Position numbers and translations under genes: made by a program. From contig JACRDT010000005.1 of NCBI GenBank assembly GCA_016212795.1, forward strand, positions 124,001-188,000: DNA of 64,000 bases, in the 5' to 3' direction. Below, piece after piece: positions 9,401 through 17,212 of the stretch. This DNA is from Elusimicrobiota bacterium (GTDB lineage Bacteria; Elusimicrobiota; Elusimicrobia; UBA1565; UBA9628). The number at the start of each line of letters is the position of its first letter. Positions within the stretch are counted from its first letter, which is position 1. The notes under the pieces are model-generated. The model was given only the letters and a program-made list of their open reading frames with translations, did not search any database and was not told the DNA's origin.

Positions 9401-9518
9401 CCTGCTGAAGATGGCGGCGCTCCTGCCCGTGGGCCTGCTGACGGGCGCGGGCTTTGGCGTCTACAACGCGATCAAGGGCAAGCCCGACCGGGCCGCGGAC
9501 GACCCGTACAGGCGCTGA
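6453..9518 (+). CDS. Large exported/membrane protein with two homologous multi-TM halves
   Basis: 1021 residues, with good Shine-Dalgarno (GGAGG 5 nt before ATG) and an N-terminal signal sequence (SKSLVAVALSLSLIALSPGF). A low-complexity Ala/Pro/Val linker of about 230 residues follows and carries one 20-codon in-frame repeat (residues 81-100). Two related membrane halves come next, about residues 255-610 and 645-1010. Both contain PRLIASAL-LLPA, then GGWGLIRY or GGWGLMRY, LLLMHLP, W(N/S)xDT, WNA-W-GLWIPVW or WNGAWLSVIWVPMW, and F-WG-S. They are joined by a Pro/Glu/Gln-rich loop (about 615-640). This is an internal gene duplication. I recognise no family; many hydrophobic segments suggest an inner-membrane protein with a large periplasmic N-terminal region. 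Confidence 0.75.
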   Translation: MSKRSIAASKSLVAVALSLSLIALSPGFAAYEAAAQQVTGVSSRVQPGGVPTQAGAVRVAGGASSQLNTVSLSNLRLDAVLPAPGVYGAGVPLRSEREGGLPAGFTPGLKETPASVRVVAAGLPSAVAATVPASLQTSPLRFDAQPRAQAPVQGPEAAAAVQLDGMSGEVSEALKATGDIAKTQGESAHGLGIKLDAIITRTRQADAADQLLAPAAGRLGDLSGDSGAARLAAPEEGSARQASEPSLPETRPGQPPATKQPLAPRLIASALALLPAALLGWPLVAAGALYAGVGVMASSALLAALPFMGEGTPKYVHALPGAALLGLGGLTLAGAILGGGGLAVGILAALGGWGLIRYGTGKSVEDRSDNGAALSAYFGGIGAVTGAALVLSGATGLVATAFLVLSYPAAALLLMHLPSWVGMGITNVFTSAVKSLRGTSRVMAAAWNDTPLVDRLKKFSERYLEASKWNAVWLAGLWIPVWVLMAADWAGTLVVGLGLAAVQAPVMFLWGASHKISRESGPTKFFAAWAHFMFDNLQGAKKAFFNPVEKRLAGLAASKSKAVSLPATLGIYAASWLAAAASLLAAPLMLVAGLGVASTRVGQPYEREKHDPSSLRVSTDDSPGQQPQDPEEPGQPEPPVKSTIVPRLIASALGLLPAVFLGIPLYLAGPTVGWVYLAVTLSLAALPFVPAKTSKLIRMLPGALMIVLGVAVPYLTFSVGLPAFAALAAAAKTNAFWMAVVNVLGGWGLMRYLGRAAEDGKDFSMDSGERIGAYLGALAAVTGAGLILTASTGVFPTILTVAAYLTSPLLLMHLPKSIFTGLGAVFYRLWTSVGNSYRLLSSWSRDTKFYRNLQSHAEYWLERSVWNGAWLSVIWVPMWISQFVELVLGGALGLALGVIRAPLNFLWGLSYELAPASRITRFFSGMARTWESMVEGDSSQDFLKRYTKVFLDGMDDKSAGPSGRPTTKAAWSFAMYRFGQAFYLLKMAALLPVGLLTGAGFGVYNAIKGKPDRAADDPYRR
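6693..6752 (+). repeat. 60-bp in-frame coding repeat, copy A
   Basis: A 60-bp unit that begins CTGCCCGCGCCCGGCG and ends GAAGGCGG, and is followed at once by another CTGCCCGC. It encodes LPAPGVYGAGVPLRSEREGG in frame. It matches copy B (42642) at 57 of 60 bases and copy C (48290) at 56 of 60. The codons CTT, CGA, TCC and GAA are unlike the GC-rich codon use around it. Confidence 0.9.
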
Positions 9519-9597
9519 GCCGGGCGACCGCGTCGAGACCGAGGACGCCGGGGCCGTGACCGTCGTGGAGGCCCGCTGCCCGCTGCGGCCCTGAGGG

Positions 9598-9763
9598 CTA
9601 CTTCGTCCGCAGGACGAAGACGCCGTCCCAATCGGCCGGGGGCGGGTCTTTCCTAGATGCCGTAGGTCTTGTCGGCCCCCTCGAGCCGGGCGCCCAGGTT
9701 CACCCTGTCGCCCACCACGGTGTAATCCATCTTCCGCCCGGATGAGGGGCCGCTTCCGCATCT
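9598..9763 (-). pseudogene. Decayed fragment of a class III adenylate/guanylate cyclase
   Basis: On the minus strand the frame reads SSGRKMDYTVVGDRVNLGAR then LEGADKTYGI and stops at 9653. This is the conserved block of class III cyclase catalytic domains, usually GSxxRMDYTVIGDxVNLAxRLE. After a frame change the strand reads ADWDGVFVLRTK and a stop at 9598, which looks like a genuine protein end. The N-terminal two thirds of the domain (metal-binding Asp, dimer face) is missing. A truncated, frameshifted remnant is the simplest reading. An intact class III cyclase lies at 19.5-20.3 kb, but the two are not close copies. The remainder of 9519-9770 shows no intact gene. Confidence 0.65.
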
Positions 9764-9812
9764 GTTATACTTGTTCTGGCGGCCGAGGCCGCCCTGCCGC
9801 ACCGAGCCCGCA

Positions 9813-12002
9813 TTGAGAACCCTCTCCCTGAAGCGCTGGTCCGGAGCGCCGCTCGCCGCGGCAGCGGCGTTCCTCTGCAGCCTGGTCGGGGCCGCCGTGT
9901 CCCGCGACCCCGGCTTCAACCGCTGGGACAACTTCGAGTACTTCAGCATCCTCTATTGGAAGATCCATTCCCTCTGGCTCGCCGGCCAGGTCCCCTGGTG
10001 GAACCAGCACCAGTTCCTCGGCGAGCCCCTCCTGGCCAACGCGCAGAGCGCGGCGTTCTACCCGCCCCACACGGTGGCGGTGGCCCTGCTGCGCGCCTTC
10101 GGGGGAGGGCCGGGCGACCTCGCCGCGTGCGTGGCTCTGCTCCACATCCCCTGGATGGCGGCGGGCTGGCACCTGCTGCTCGAGAGCCTCGGCGTCCGGC
10201 GGGTCCTGGCGTTGGCGGGCGCGGTGAGCCTGGCCTGCTGCGGCTACTTCGCCGTGCTGGGCATGGTCTGGATGCACATGCTCCCGGCCTATGCCTGGCT
10301 CCCCTGGGTCCTGCTGGGCGTCTGGACGGCGCTCGAGCACGGCGTCACCCTCGGGCGGTCGGCCCTGATCGCGGCGGGCCTGGCCTGCGCGGCCGCCGCG
10401 GGCCACCCGCAGCAGACCGTCTACATCTGGCTCCATGTCCTGGCCTTCGCCGCCGCGGCCGCCTGGACGGGGTGGTCCGCCGGCCGGCGGGGCCGCCTGG
10501 CCAGGCTGGCGCTGGCGCTGGCGCTGGCCGGCGGCGCCTCCCTGCTCTTGCTGCTGGCGCCCCTGCGGATGCTCGCGGAGACGGCGCGGCCCCACGGCCT
10601 GTCCCCCGAGGACGTCCTGGTCCATGCCGCGCTGCCCCGCTCCTTCGTCGGGATGATCCTCCCCTTGTTCAGGGTGGCCAACGGCTTCATCGCCAACGAC
10701 ACGTCGATCTTCCTCTTCGCCGGGGGCTGGGTCGTCCCGGCCTTGCTCGCCGCGGCGGCGCTGTTCGTCAGGGTCAAGGAGGCCCGATGGCGCCGCCTCG
10801 CCCTGGGCTGGGCCGGGATGGGCGCCTTCTTCACCCTGCTCTCGCTGGGCCCCTGGGGCGTCCTCTACCCCCTGACCCTGGGCATCCCGGTCTGGAGGGA
10901 TTTCCGGTGGCCGCACAAATTGCTGCCGCACGTGGTGGCCTGCTGGGTCGTCCTGGCCGCGCTCTCCCTCGAGCGGCTGCTCCGCCACGCCGAGACCCTC
11001 ACGCGCGAGGAGCGCATCGCCGCGAGCGCCTTGCCGTGCGGGCTCGCCTGCCTGGGCCTGGCCTTCCTGGGCTCCCCGCTGCTGGCCTCGCCGGGCGGCG
11101 TCCTCTCCTTCCTCGGCGGACTGGCCTGCCTGGGGCTCACGGCCTGGTGCCATCGCCCGAGGCCGCAAGCGGTCTGGACCGCGGCCGTCCTGGCCGGGGC
11201 GGTCGGCACCGTGGCCCTCGCCCACGACCTCCCGCTCAAGGGCTACGCGGAATCCTACGGCGGCGCGCCCGCCTGGGTCGCGATGATCGACCGCGCCTAC
11301 CGGGTGCTGCCCGTCTCCAGCGAGCACCTCGACTCGAGGACGCGCCGCCTGCGGCCCTTCGCGCGCTACCACGCCGCGACCCTCGACGGCTACCTGAGCG
11401 CGACCGGCCACTCGCCGGGCCTGCTGCCCCGCTGGTACATGGCCTCCCTGGGCGCCGACGCCTCGGGCGTGCTCGAGCAGGGCAGGCTCGACCGGCTCGT
11501 CGGCACGCGCTTCCTCGACCAACTGGGAGTGCGCTACCTCGTCGCGGACAAGAGGGACCTGCGCAACCTCGTCACCCTGGGCCTCAAGGGCTTGAAGCGC
11601 CTCTACGACGGAGCCGACGCGGCGGTCTTCGAGAACCCGCGGGCGCTGCCGCGGCTCTTCTTCGCCACCGCCGTCGGCGCCTACAGCCCCGCCTCCTTCG
11701 AGGCCCAATTGCTGCGGCCCTCGGACGGACGGCGCCCCGCCCTGCTCGACGGCTGGATCCTGCCGGCCGCTTCCCTGCCGCAGGCGGTCGCGACCTCCTT
11801 CCTCTCGCCCGAGGAGCGGTCGCTCGAGGCCAAGGTCTTCGCGCCCAAGGGCGGCATCCTCGTCATGTCCCAGACCTGGTACCCGGGCTGGAAGGCCTGG
11901 GCCGACGGCCGCCCGCTCAGGGTGCGGCGCGCCAACGAGACGCTCTGCGCCGTGGAGGTGCCGGCGGGCGCCAAGAGGGTCGTCTTCCGCTACGGGCTCT
12001 GA
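9813..12002 (+). CDS. YfhO-like multi-pass membrane protein (GT-C type fold)
   Basis: About 729 residues from TTG 9813; the frame is open from TTG 9771, but a -10-like TTATAC at 9765-9770 makes that start unlikely. The protein has an N-terminal TM helix, then the loop FNRWDNFEYFSILYWKIHSL with acidic residues and the phrase VPWWNQHQFLGEPLLANAQS, followed by about ten more TM helices and a C-terminal soluble beta domain ending GWKAWADGRPLRVRRANETL. That order matches the bacterial YfhO family, which is related to GT-C glycosyltransferases and in Bacillus is implicated in lipoteichoic acid glycosylation. Here the acceptor is unknown. The neighbours are a decayed cyclase gene and the cellulose-type operon on the other strand. 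Confidence 0.8.
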   Translation: MRTLSLKRWSGAPLAAAAAFLCSLVGAAVSRDPGFNRWDNFEYFSILYWKIHSLWLAGQVPWWNQHQFLGEPLLANAQSAAFYPPHTVAVALLRAFGGGPGDLAACVALLHIPWMAAGWHLLLESLGVRRVLALAGAVSLACCGYFAVLGMVWMHMLPAYAWLPWVLLGVWTALEHGVTLGRSALIAAGLACAAAAGHPQQTVYIWLHVLAFAAAAAWTGWSAGRRGRLARLALALALAGGASLLLLLAPLRMLAETARPHGLSPEDVLVHAALPRSFVGMILPLFRVANGFIANDTSIFLFAGGWVVPALLAAAALFVRVKEARWRRLALGWAGMGAFFTLLSLGPWGVLYPLTLGIPVWRDFRWPHKLLPHVVACWVVLAALSLERLLRHAETLTREERIAASALPCGLACLGLAFLGSPLLASPGGVLSFLGGLACLGLTAWCHRPRPQAVWTAAVLAGAVGTVALAHDLPLKGYAESYGGAPAWVAMIDRAYRVLPVSSEHLDSRTRRLRPFARYHAATLDGYLSATGHSPGLLPRWYMASLGADASGVLEQGRLDRLVGTRFLDQLGVRYLVADKRDLRNLVTLGLKGLKRLYDGADAAVFENPRALPRLFFATAVGAYSPASFEAQLLRPSDGRRPALLDGWILPAASLPQAVATSFLSPEERSLEAKVFAPKGGILVMSQTWYPGWKAWADGRPLRVRRANETLCAVEVPAGAKRVVFRYGL

Positions 12003-13991
12003 TCACAGGCGGTCGCAGACCTCGACCTTGCGGATCCTGAAACCTCCCGAGAAACCCGGCCGCCTCGCCTCGATCCTCAGGGCCGCGGCGTTCCTGAGGA
12101 CGACGGCCAGATCGCGCGCGACGCCCGTCCCCGGGGCCTGCGCGAAACCCCTGATCGGCGCATCGATGGTCTGAAGGCCCTGGAACACCACCGCCTTCCG
12201 ATGCGTGTTGAAGCCGACGGCGTCAGGCCGGAAGTCCTCCAGATGCAGCTCGAGCGGGACCCGGGGGTCCGCTTCGATCGTCAGCCGGAGGAACCCTTGC
12301 CGATATCCGTCGCTCCAGTCCGCGCCCGATCTGCGATTCGACAGCCGATCCGTGACGAGCGGCAGCTTGACGCCGCACCGATAGAAGCCGGCCCCGGCGG
12401 CCGGGAGAGCGCATCGGACATCCAAGGAGCCCCCCGCCTTCTTCAGGGCGGATCGCCCGCCCGGCGAGGACAAGGCGACGACGGTGCCGCCGGTGGCGAT
12501 CTTCGCGTTCTGGTCGTACACGCTGTTCTTGAAGTGCGGCGCGTCGTGGTCCTGTTCCGAGAAGTCGGCGATGGTCGAACAATAGGCCCTCGCCCGCTCA
12601 TCGGGGGAGAACTCGCCGGTCCTGACGGTCCTGTCGGCGTACGAATACCGCCTGGAAGGCCTCGCGCCGGACGCCGACAGGCCGCCCTCGTATTCGTTGA
12701 TGGAGAAAGGAGGCAAGGTCATCGAGCCGGCCGCCCCGTCGCAGCCGCAGAACTCTTCGATGACGATGTCGCCGCCGCCCTCCCCTGAGAAGGAGATGTC
12801 CCTTCGAAAGAACGGGCTCGTATTGACGGCGATGACCTTGTATCGTCCCTCCCGATGATACGCGTAGGCCTCGAGGGAGGCCTTCTTGGAGCGGGCTTTC
12901 GCCGTCCGGTGGCCCAGGACGCCCGACATGATCCGGTACGAGGGGAACAGCGGAGCGGGGACGGGCTCGCCGGCCCGGTAGAGCCCGAGCGTGGAGGGGG
13001 CCGCCTCCATCAGAGACCAGTGGAACAACCCGGCGACCCTGGGAGCCGAGAGGATGGCCGGCAAGACCAGGGCGGCCATGAAGGAGTCGCCGCCGCTGCC
13101 GGGGTAGGTCATGGCTTCAAGGAACTGGTAGGTCGCGTTGAACTCGCCGACGATCAAGGGGGGAGCGGATGAAAGATGGGGTTCAAGGTCATTCATGATG
13201 TCCCGGAACGTCCTGCCCGCCGAGAGCGTCTCCCACTCCTTCTGGGAGCCGGTGAAAGGATAGTAGTGCACGGCGATGTAATCAGGCCTCTTCGCGAGAC
13301 GCGCTCTTGAGAACGGTATCAGCCACTCGAACACGGGCTCATAAACGACGGCGGGAGGGTCATCCTTCGTGAAGTTCCCCTTCAGGAAGCCGGAGAGCTC
13401 GAGCGCGACGATCTTGGCGTCCGGCAGCCCTTTCTTGATCAGCGGCGCGATCCTGTTGTAATCCGAGATGTAGTCCTTGACCGAATACCGCTTTGCGAGG
13501 CCTTCGGCGACGCGCCGGTCGACTTCGTTGCCGATGGACACGCCGCGAGGGCTGCAGCCAGAAGCGGCCATGTCCCCCAAGATCGAGGCGATCTCTCCAC
13601 TCGAGAACGACACGGGGATCTCGATGAAGACGGCCTGTCCTCTCTTCGCGGCATAGGCGCAGAATCCGGCCAACGCCTTCCGGTACTCGTCCGGAGGGAG
13701 CTTGTCGACCCAAATCCCGCTCATCTTGAGCAGGCCGAGCAGGTCCTCCTTGCGAAGGCCGTCTATCTTGTCCCTATCGATGCCCGAGCAATCGATCCCC
13801 AGGAATCCGGCGGGAGCCGCTTCTCCGGCCTCCGCCTTCGCCGCGCCCCGCGGAGGAGTCCGGGCGGGCCCGCAGCTCGCAGGGCATGGCGCCGCGCCGG
13901 CCTCGATCGGGACAAGGCCCAATCCCGCCGCCAAGCACGCCCAGCATGACAGGGCGGCCAATCCGATCGGTCTCATGGGGCGATCCATCAC
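12003..13991 (-). CDS. Exported glycoside-hydrolase-like protein of the cellulose-type operon
   Basis: 662 residues from GTG 13991 (ATG 13988 is an alternative), with a signal peptide (IGLAALSCWACLAAGLGLVP, cleavage near AGA-A). The N-terminal about 350 residues look like a TIM barrel of clan GH-A. GVSIGNEVDRR supplies a candidate acid/base Glu after Asn, and PPLIVGEFNATYQF supplies a candidate nucleophile Glu at the end of a strand; FHWSLMEAAPSTLGLY follows. The C-terminal about 250 residues are beta-rich and could be a carbohydrate-binding module. It is the last gene of the minus-strand operon, 36 bp after the BcsB-like gene. A polymer-trimming role like that of BcsZ is inferred from context; the sequence is not a GH8. 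Confidence 0.68.
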   Translation of the reverse strand: MMDRPMRPIGLAALSCWACLAAGLGLVPIEAGAAPCPASCGPARTPPRGAAKAEAGEAAPAGFLGIDCSGIDRDKIDGLRKEDLLGLLKMSGIWVDKLPPDEYRKALAGFCAYAAKRGQAVFIEIPVSFSSGEIASILGDMAASGCSPRGVSIGNEVDRRVAEGLAKRYSVKDYISDYNRIAPLIKKGLPDAKIVALELSGFLKGNFTKDDPPAVVYEPVFEWLIPFSRARLAKRPDYIAVHYYPFTGSQKEWETLSAGRTFRDIMNDLEPHLSSAPPLIVGEFNATYQFLEAMTYPGSGGDSFMAALVLPAILSAPRVAGLFHWSLMEAAPSTLGLYRAGEPVPAPLFPSYRIMSGVLGHRTAKARSKKASLEAYAYHREGRYKVIAVNTSPFFRRDISFSGEGGGDIVIEEFCGCDGAAGSMTLPPFSINEYEGGLSASGARPSRRYSYADRTVRTGEFSPDERARAYCSTIADFSEQDHDAPHFKNSVYDQNAKIATGGTVVALSSPGGRSALKKAGGSLDVRCALPAAGAGFYRCGVKLPLVTDRLSNRRSGADWSDGYRQGFLRLTIEADPRVPLELHLEDFRPDAVGFNTHRKAVVFQGLQTIDAPIRGFAQAPGTGVARDLAVVLRNAAALRIEARRPGFSGGFRIRKVEVCDRL

Positions 13992-14027
13992 CAGGCGGGG
14001 GCGCGCCGAGGGACGCAGGCGCCGCGC

Positions 14028-16202
14028 CTACGCGCCCGTCATCCTCTTCTTCCTGTATCTGTTCAGGAAATAGAACAAGGACAAGCTGAGGGCCAAGACC
14101 ACGAGCCCCAGCAGGGCGTCATACGCCCAGGGATAGGCGTAGAGGTACGCGTCGAATCGGGAGAGCGGGCCGGCCTTCCCGGCGAAATACTTCTTCCCGA
14201 TGCTCACGGCGATGATGTTCTTCTCCGGATCGTCCAGGCCGATCAGGACGAGGTCGCCTTTGACGTTCGCCTGCACGGCGGGCTCCATCAGGGCGACGGA
14301 CAGCGCCCGGAGGTCCCGGGGGGAGCTGGCGGCGAGCATGACGGCCGTGCGCCCGTCGGCGTACGGCGAACGGAATTCCATCAGGCTCCCGGTGCCGGGG
14401 CCCAGCCCGCTGAGCTGCTTGCTGAACGCGAACTGCGCTTCCTCGGCCCACCCCTGGACGACGGGGTACGGGAACGACAGCTCTTTGCCCAGCGAGAGGG
14501 GCGAGGACCCGGCCAACCGGGCGGGGAGCTCGCCGATGCCGCCCACGATCACGAGCTCGCCGTCGTACTTCTCGGGGGGCTTCAGCGTGTATTCGAGCCC
14601 CATGAGGGGATGACCGTTCTTCTGCGTGATCATGCCGACGAGATTCAGCGCGGCCTCGATGGTCTCATGGCTCGAATTCGTCAGATAGATCCTCGACCCG
14701 TGGCCGTCGGGCCAGCGCGTCGCGGGGAACCCGTTGAGCATGAACAGCTCCAGACGCGGCATGTCCACGTAATGGGGCATCGGCGGGAACTTGATGGTGG
14801 AATTCTCCATGATCGTCAGGAACAGGTTCTGCGTCTGCATGTATTCGCAGTTCTTCCCGATCAGGGGCGTCAGGACGGGCTCGAACCTCAGCAGGTTGTC
14901 CCCCGGCTTGAACAGGTAGGTGGGGATGTCCAGCTTGTACCCTTCGATCAGGGCCCCGCGGTCGTCGTCGAGACGGATGCCCCTGATGAGCTTGCCGTTG
15001 AGCATGATGTTGAACACCGAGTCGGCGCGGTTGGCCGCGCCGTAGGAATAATGGAGCGACAATTGGGCGTAAAGATTCTGCTTGATGAGGAAATCCGCCG
15101 GCAGGCGGAAGGAGATCTCGGCCCCGTTGGCGTTGCCCCCGGCGAAGGTGTGGCTGGGAAAATTGAGCGATCTGAAGGTGTAGGTCGTGTCGGCTTTCAC
15201 CACCGATTTCCCGCCGTAGAGGGGGATGTCGGGCATGACGATCCCGGTCACGGTCATCTCGTCCGTCAGCGGGAACGGCGCGGACATGATGGCGAACGTC
15301 TCGGCGGCGAGCTTCAGGTGGTCCTGGCTCAATCCCGACACGACGATCAGCGCATGATAGGGGTCGGCGCCGTCCTCTCTGGGCGAGGAGCCCCCTCGCG
15401 CCCGAGGCAGCGGCATGATCTTCAAGAAGGGCCCCTTGACGGCTTTCTCGTCGAAAGGAGAGGCGCCGAGGGCTTTGCCGACAGCACGGCCGTCCCCGAT
15501 GATGATATTGTCGCACCCCGCCACGACCTCCCGCGACACCGTGAAATCGACGCTCTTATAGTCGTACCTCTTGGCGACGCCGGAGGCGATGATGCTGGCC
15601 ACGGCGATCGTCTCCGCGGCATCGTCGGGCAGGACGATGTTGACCGTTCCCCGCGGATTGGTCTTCGGGTCGAACAGGAAATTCGCGATGGAGGACAGGT
15701 TCGAAGGCACCTTTTCGAGCGAATACTCCATCTCCAAGACGGCGTCATCGTCGCCCAGCTTCAGCGTCGTCCAGAGTTCGGGCTCGCAGGGGAACTCGCA
15801 GCCCGTGGAATAATGCTGCTGGACGACGAAATCCAGGTCGTTATAGCCGTGCTTGAGCCGCGCCGCGGGCAGAGGCACCGTGACGGTCCTTTCGGGAGCC
15901 AGCGGGTTCAGCTGCGTCTGGGACACCAGGTCCCCGTTGAGCTTCGTCATCAGCCTCGATCTGCCCGCCAGCAGAGCCGCGGAATTCACGATCCCGAAGG
16001 AGATCGACGCTTTCTTGATCTTCCATCTCTCCGGGATCGGGATCGAGATCCTATATTCCGCGGCGACGCACTTGAGGTCCACCCGGCCGACCCGGGAGAG
16101 CTTGCCCAGCGGCAGCCTCAAGGTCTCGGCTCGCGCCGTCCTCGACGAGACGCTCGACAGCAGGATGGCGGCGGCGACCGCGAGAGCGGATCTTTTTCCC
16201 AT
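14028..16202 (-). CDS. bcsB: BcsB-like cellulose synthase periplasmic subunit
   Basis: 724 residues with a signal peptide (ALAVAAAILLSSVSSRTARA) and a single C-terminal TM helix (YDALLGLVVLALSLSLFYFL) followed by NRYRKKR. Two repeated jelly-roll/flavodoxin-like units are visible: the first has YSTGCEFPCEPELWTTL, the second CEYMQTQNLFLTI, both typical of BcsB, along with RLPADFLIKQNL and VNIVLPDDA. BcsB guides the nascent glucan through the periplasm and anchors BcsA. The length agrees with BcsB proteins (about 700-780). It lies 45 bp downstream of the DHH-type gene and 36 bp before the hydrolase-like gene in one transcript. Confidence 0.85.
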   Translation of the reverse strand: MGKRSALAVAAAILLSSVSSRTARAETLRLPLGKLSRVGRVDLKCVAAEYRISIPIPERWKIKKASISFGIVNSAALLAGRSRLMTKLNGDLVSQTQLNPLAPERTVTVPLPAARLKHGYNDLDFVVQQHYSTGCEFPCEPELWTTLKLGDDDAVLEMEYSLEKVPSNLSSIANFLFDPKTNPRGTVNIVLPDDAAETIAVASIIASGVAKRYDYKSVDFTVSREVVAGCDNIIIGDGRAVGKALGASPFDEKAVKGPFLKIMPLPRARGGSSPREDGADPYHALIVVSGLSQDHLKLAAETFAIMSAPFPLTDEMTVTGIVMPDIPLYGGKSVVKADTTYTFRSLNFPSHTFAGGNANGAEISFRLPADFLIKQNLYAQLSLHYSYGAANRADSVFNIMLNGKLIRGIRLDDDRGALIEGYKLDIPTYLFKPGDNLLRFEPVLTPLIGKNCEYMQTQNLFLTIMENSTIKFPPMPHYVDMPRLELFMLNGFPATRWPDGHGSRIYLTNSSHETIEAALNLVGMITQKNGHPLMGLEYTLKPPEKYDGELVIVGGIGELPARLAGSSPLSLGKELSFPYPVVQGWAEEAQFAFSKQLSGLGPGTGSLMEFRSPYADGRTAVMLAASSPRDLRALSVALMEPAVQANVKGDLVLIGLDDPEKNIIAVSIGKKYFAGKAGPLSRFDAYLYAYPWAYDALLGLVVLALSLSLFYFLNRYRKKRMTGA

Positions 16203-16247
16203 AGTGTCTTCCTTTCCTGGCGCCGGAGGCGTCGCGCTCGACGCCGT

Positions 16248-17204
16248 TCAATAATAGTTGAAGTACCCCATGTACAGATTCGTGAAGAACCCGTATTGCA
16301 AGTCCCCGATGAGCCCCTCCAAGACCTCCTCCGCCCGGCCATCGGCGACATGGCAGGCCCCGGCGCCATGATAGCCGCCTCCGCCGTATTTCTTCATGAC
16401 ATGGCCGATATCCAGAGAGCAGGACCTGTCCAGGACGGACCGCCCCGCCGCCAGGACCGTCCTGCCGTCCTCCTCGACCGACGACACGTACAGGGACACG
16501 TTGCACTCGGGGAAAAGGGCGTAGGGCATGAACCTGTTGCCCGGGTAGATGAGCTTCTCCTCCCGCGTGTCCGTGACGAGGAGATTGGAATAGACGGAGG
16601 AGCATCTCAGGATCTGGGCCTTGTACTCCTCGACGCAGGAGAAATACAGGTCGAGCCGTTCTTCGACGTCGGGCAGGCCCAAGATCTCCCAGATCGAATG
16701 GTCCCGGCCTTCGGCCATCAGCTCGTCCATGAATTCATCGTGCGACCTGGAGAACCGCTTGAACCGGTCCAGGCCGGTCCTGTGGTCGATCAGATAATTC
16801 AGGAGCACCCAGCCCGTCGGATACAGGATGTCCTCCGTCGTCAGGTTGCGGTTCAAGCCCTTGTCGACCGCGTCCAGGAGGTCCTCATGGATATCCGCGA
16901 ACCTGTCCTTCCCGTAATGGTTGTAGATCACCCGCGCCGTGGACGGAGCGTCGAAGGCGACCTTCCAATGGTCCGCGCTCCCGGCCGAGCGGGAGGCGAA
17001 GGGAGCGTGGTCGAACGCGATGTGGGCCTGCTCCCGGTAGGGGAGGCCGGCCGTGATGTCGCCGTCCGTGATCTCGAAGCTCCCGTCGTCGACTTCGTCG
17101 GGATGGGCGAAGGCGACGCCGTCGATGAGATCGAGCTCCTTGCAGAGGACGCCGCAGGCCATCCCGTCGAAATCGGCCTTGGTGACGAGCCTGTATCTCT
17201 TCAT
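16248..17204 (-). CDS. DHH-type phosphoesterase-like protein
   Basis: 318 residues from ATG 17204. The N-terminal domain has the DHH-family start VTKADFDGMACGVLCKELDL (DxD metal motif) and a second motif, AHIAFDHAPFAS, in which the usual DHH reads Asp-His-Ala. The C-terminal DHHA1-like domain ends GHVMKKYGGGGYHGAGACHV, close to the GGGGHxxAAG substrate motif. The superfamily includes nanoRNases, exopolyphosphatases and cyclic-di-nucleotide phosphodiesterases. It starts 8 bp after the synthase gene and precedes the BcsB-like gene, an unusual place for such an enzyme. Hydrolysis of a linear or cyclic dinucleotide that controls the synthase is a reasonable but unproven idea. The altered third motif residue may affect metal binding. 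Confidence 0.75.
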   Translation of the reverse strand: MKRYRLVTKADFDGMACGVLCKELDLIDGVAFAHPDEVDDGSFEITDGDITAGLPYREQAHIAFDHAPFASRSAGSADHWKVAFDAPSTARVIYNHYGKDRFADIHEDLLDAVDKGLNRNLTTEDILYPTGWVLLNYLIDHRTGLDRFKRFSRSHDEFMDELMAEGRDHSIWEILGLPDVEERLDLYFSCVEEYKAQILRCSSVYSNLLVTDTREEKLIYPGNRFMPYALFPECNVSLYVSSVEEDGRTVLAAGRSVLDRSCSLDIGHVMKKYGGGGYHGAGACHVADGRAEEVLEGLIGDLQYGFFTNLYMGYFNYY

Positions 17205-17212
17205 GGCGCCGC

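Noticed and set aside
9519..9594. Possible protein end reading GDRVETEDAGAVTVVEARC then PLRP on the plus strand
   Set aside because: It looks plausible as a remnant, but there is no start, no visible homologous block and no second piece; left unannotated.
6825..9761. 978-codon open frame on the minus strand
   Set aside because: Shadow of the duplicated membrane protein; composition dominated by Arg, Gly, Glu and Gln, no domain text; only its first few codons touch the cyclase remnant region in another frame.
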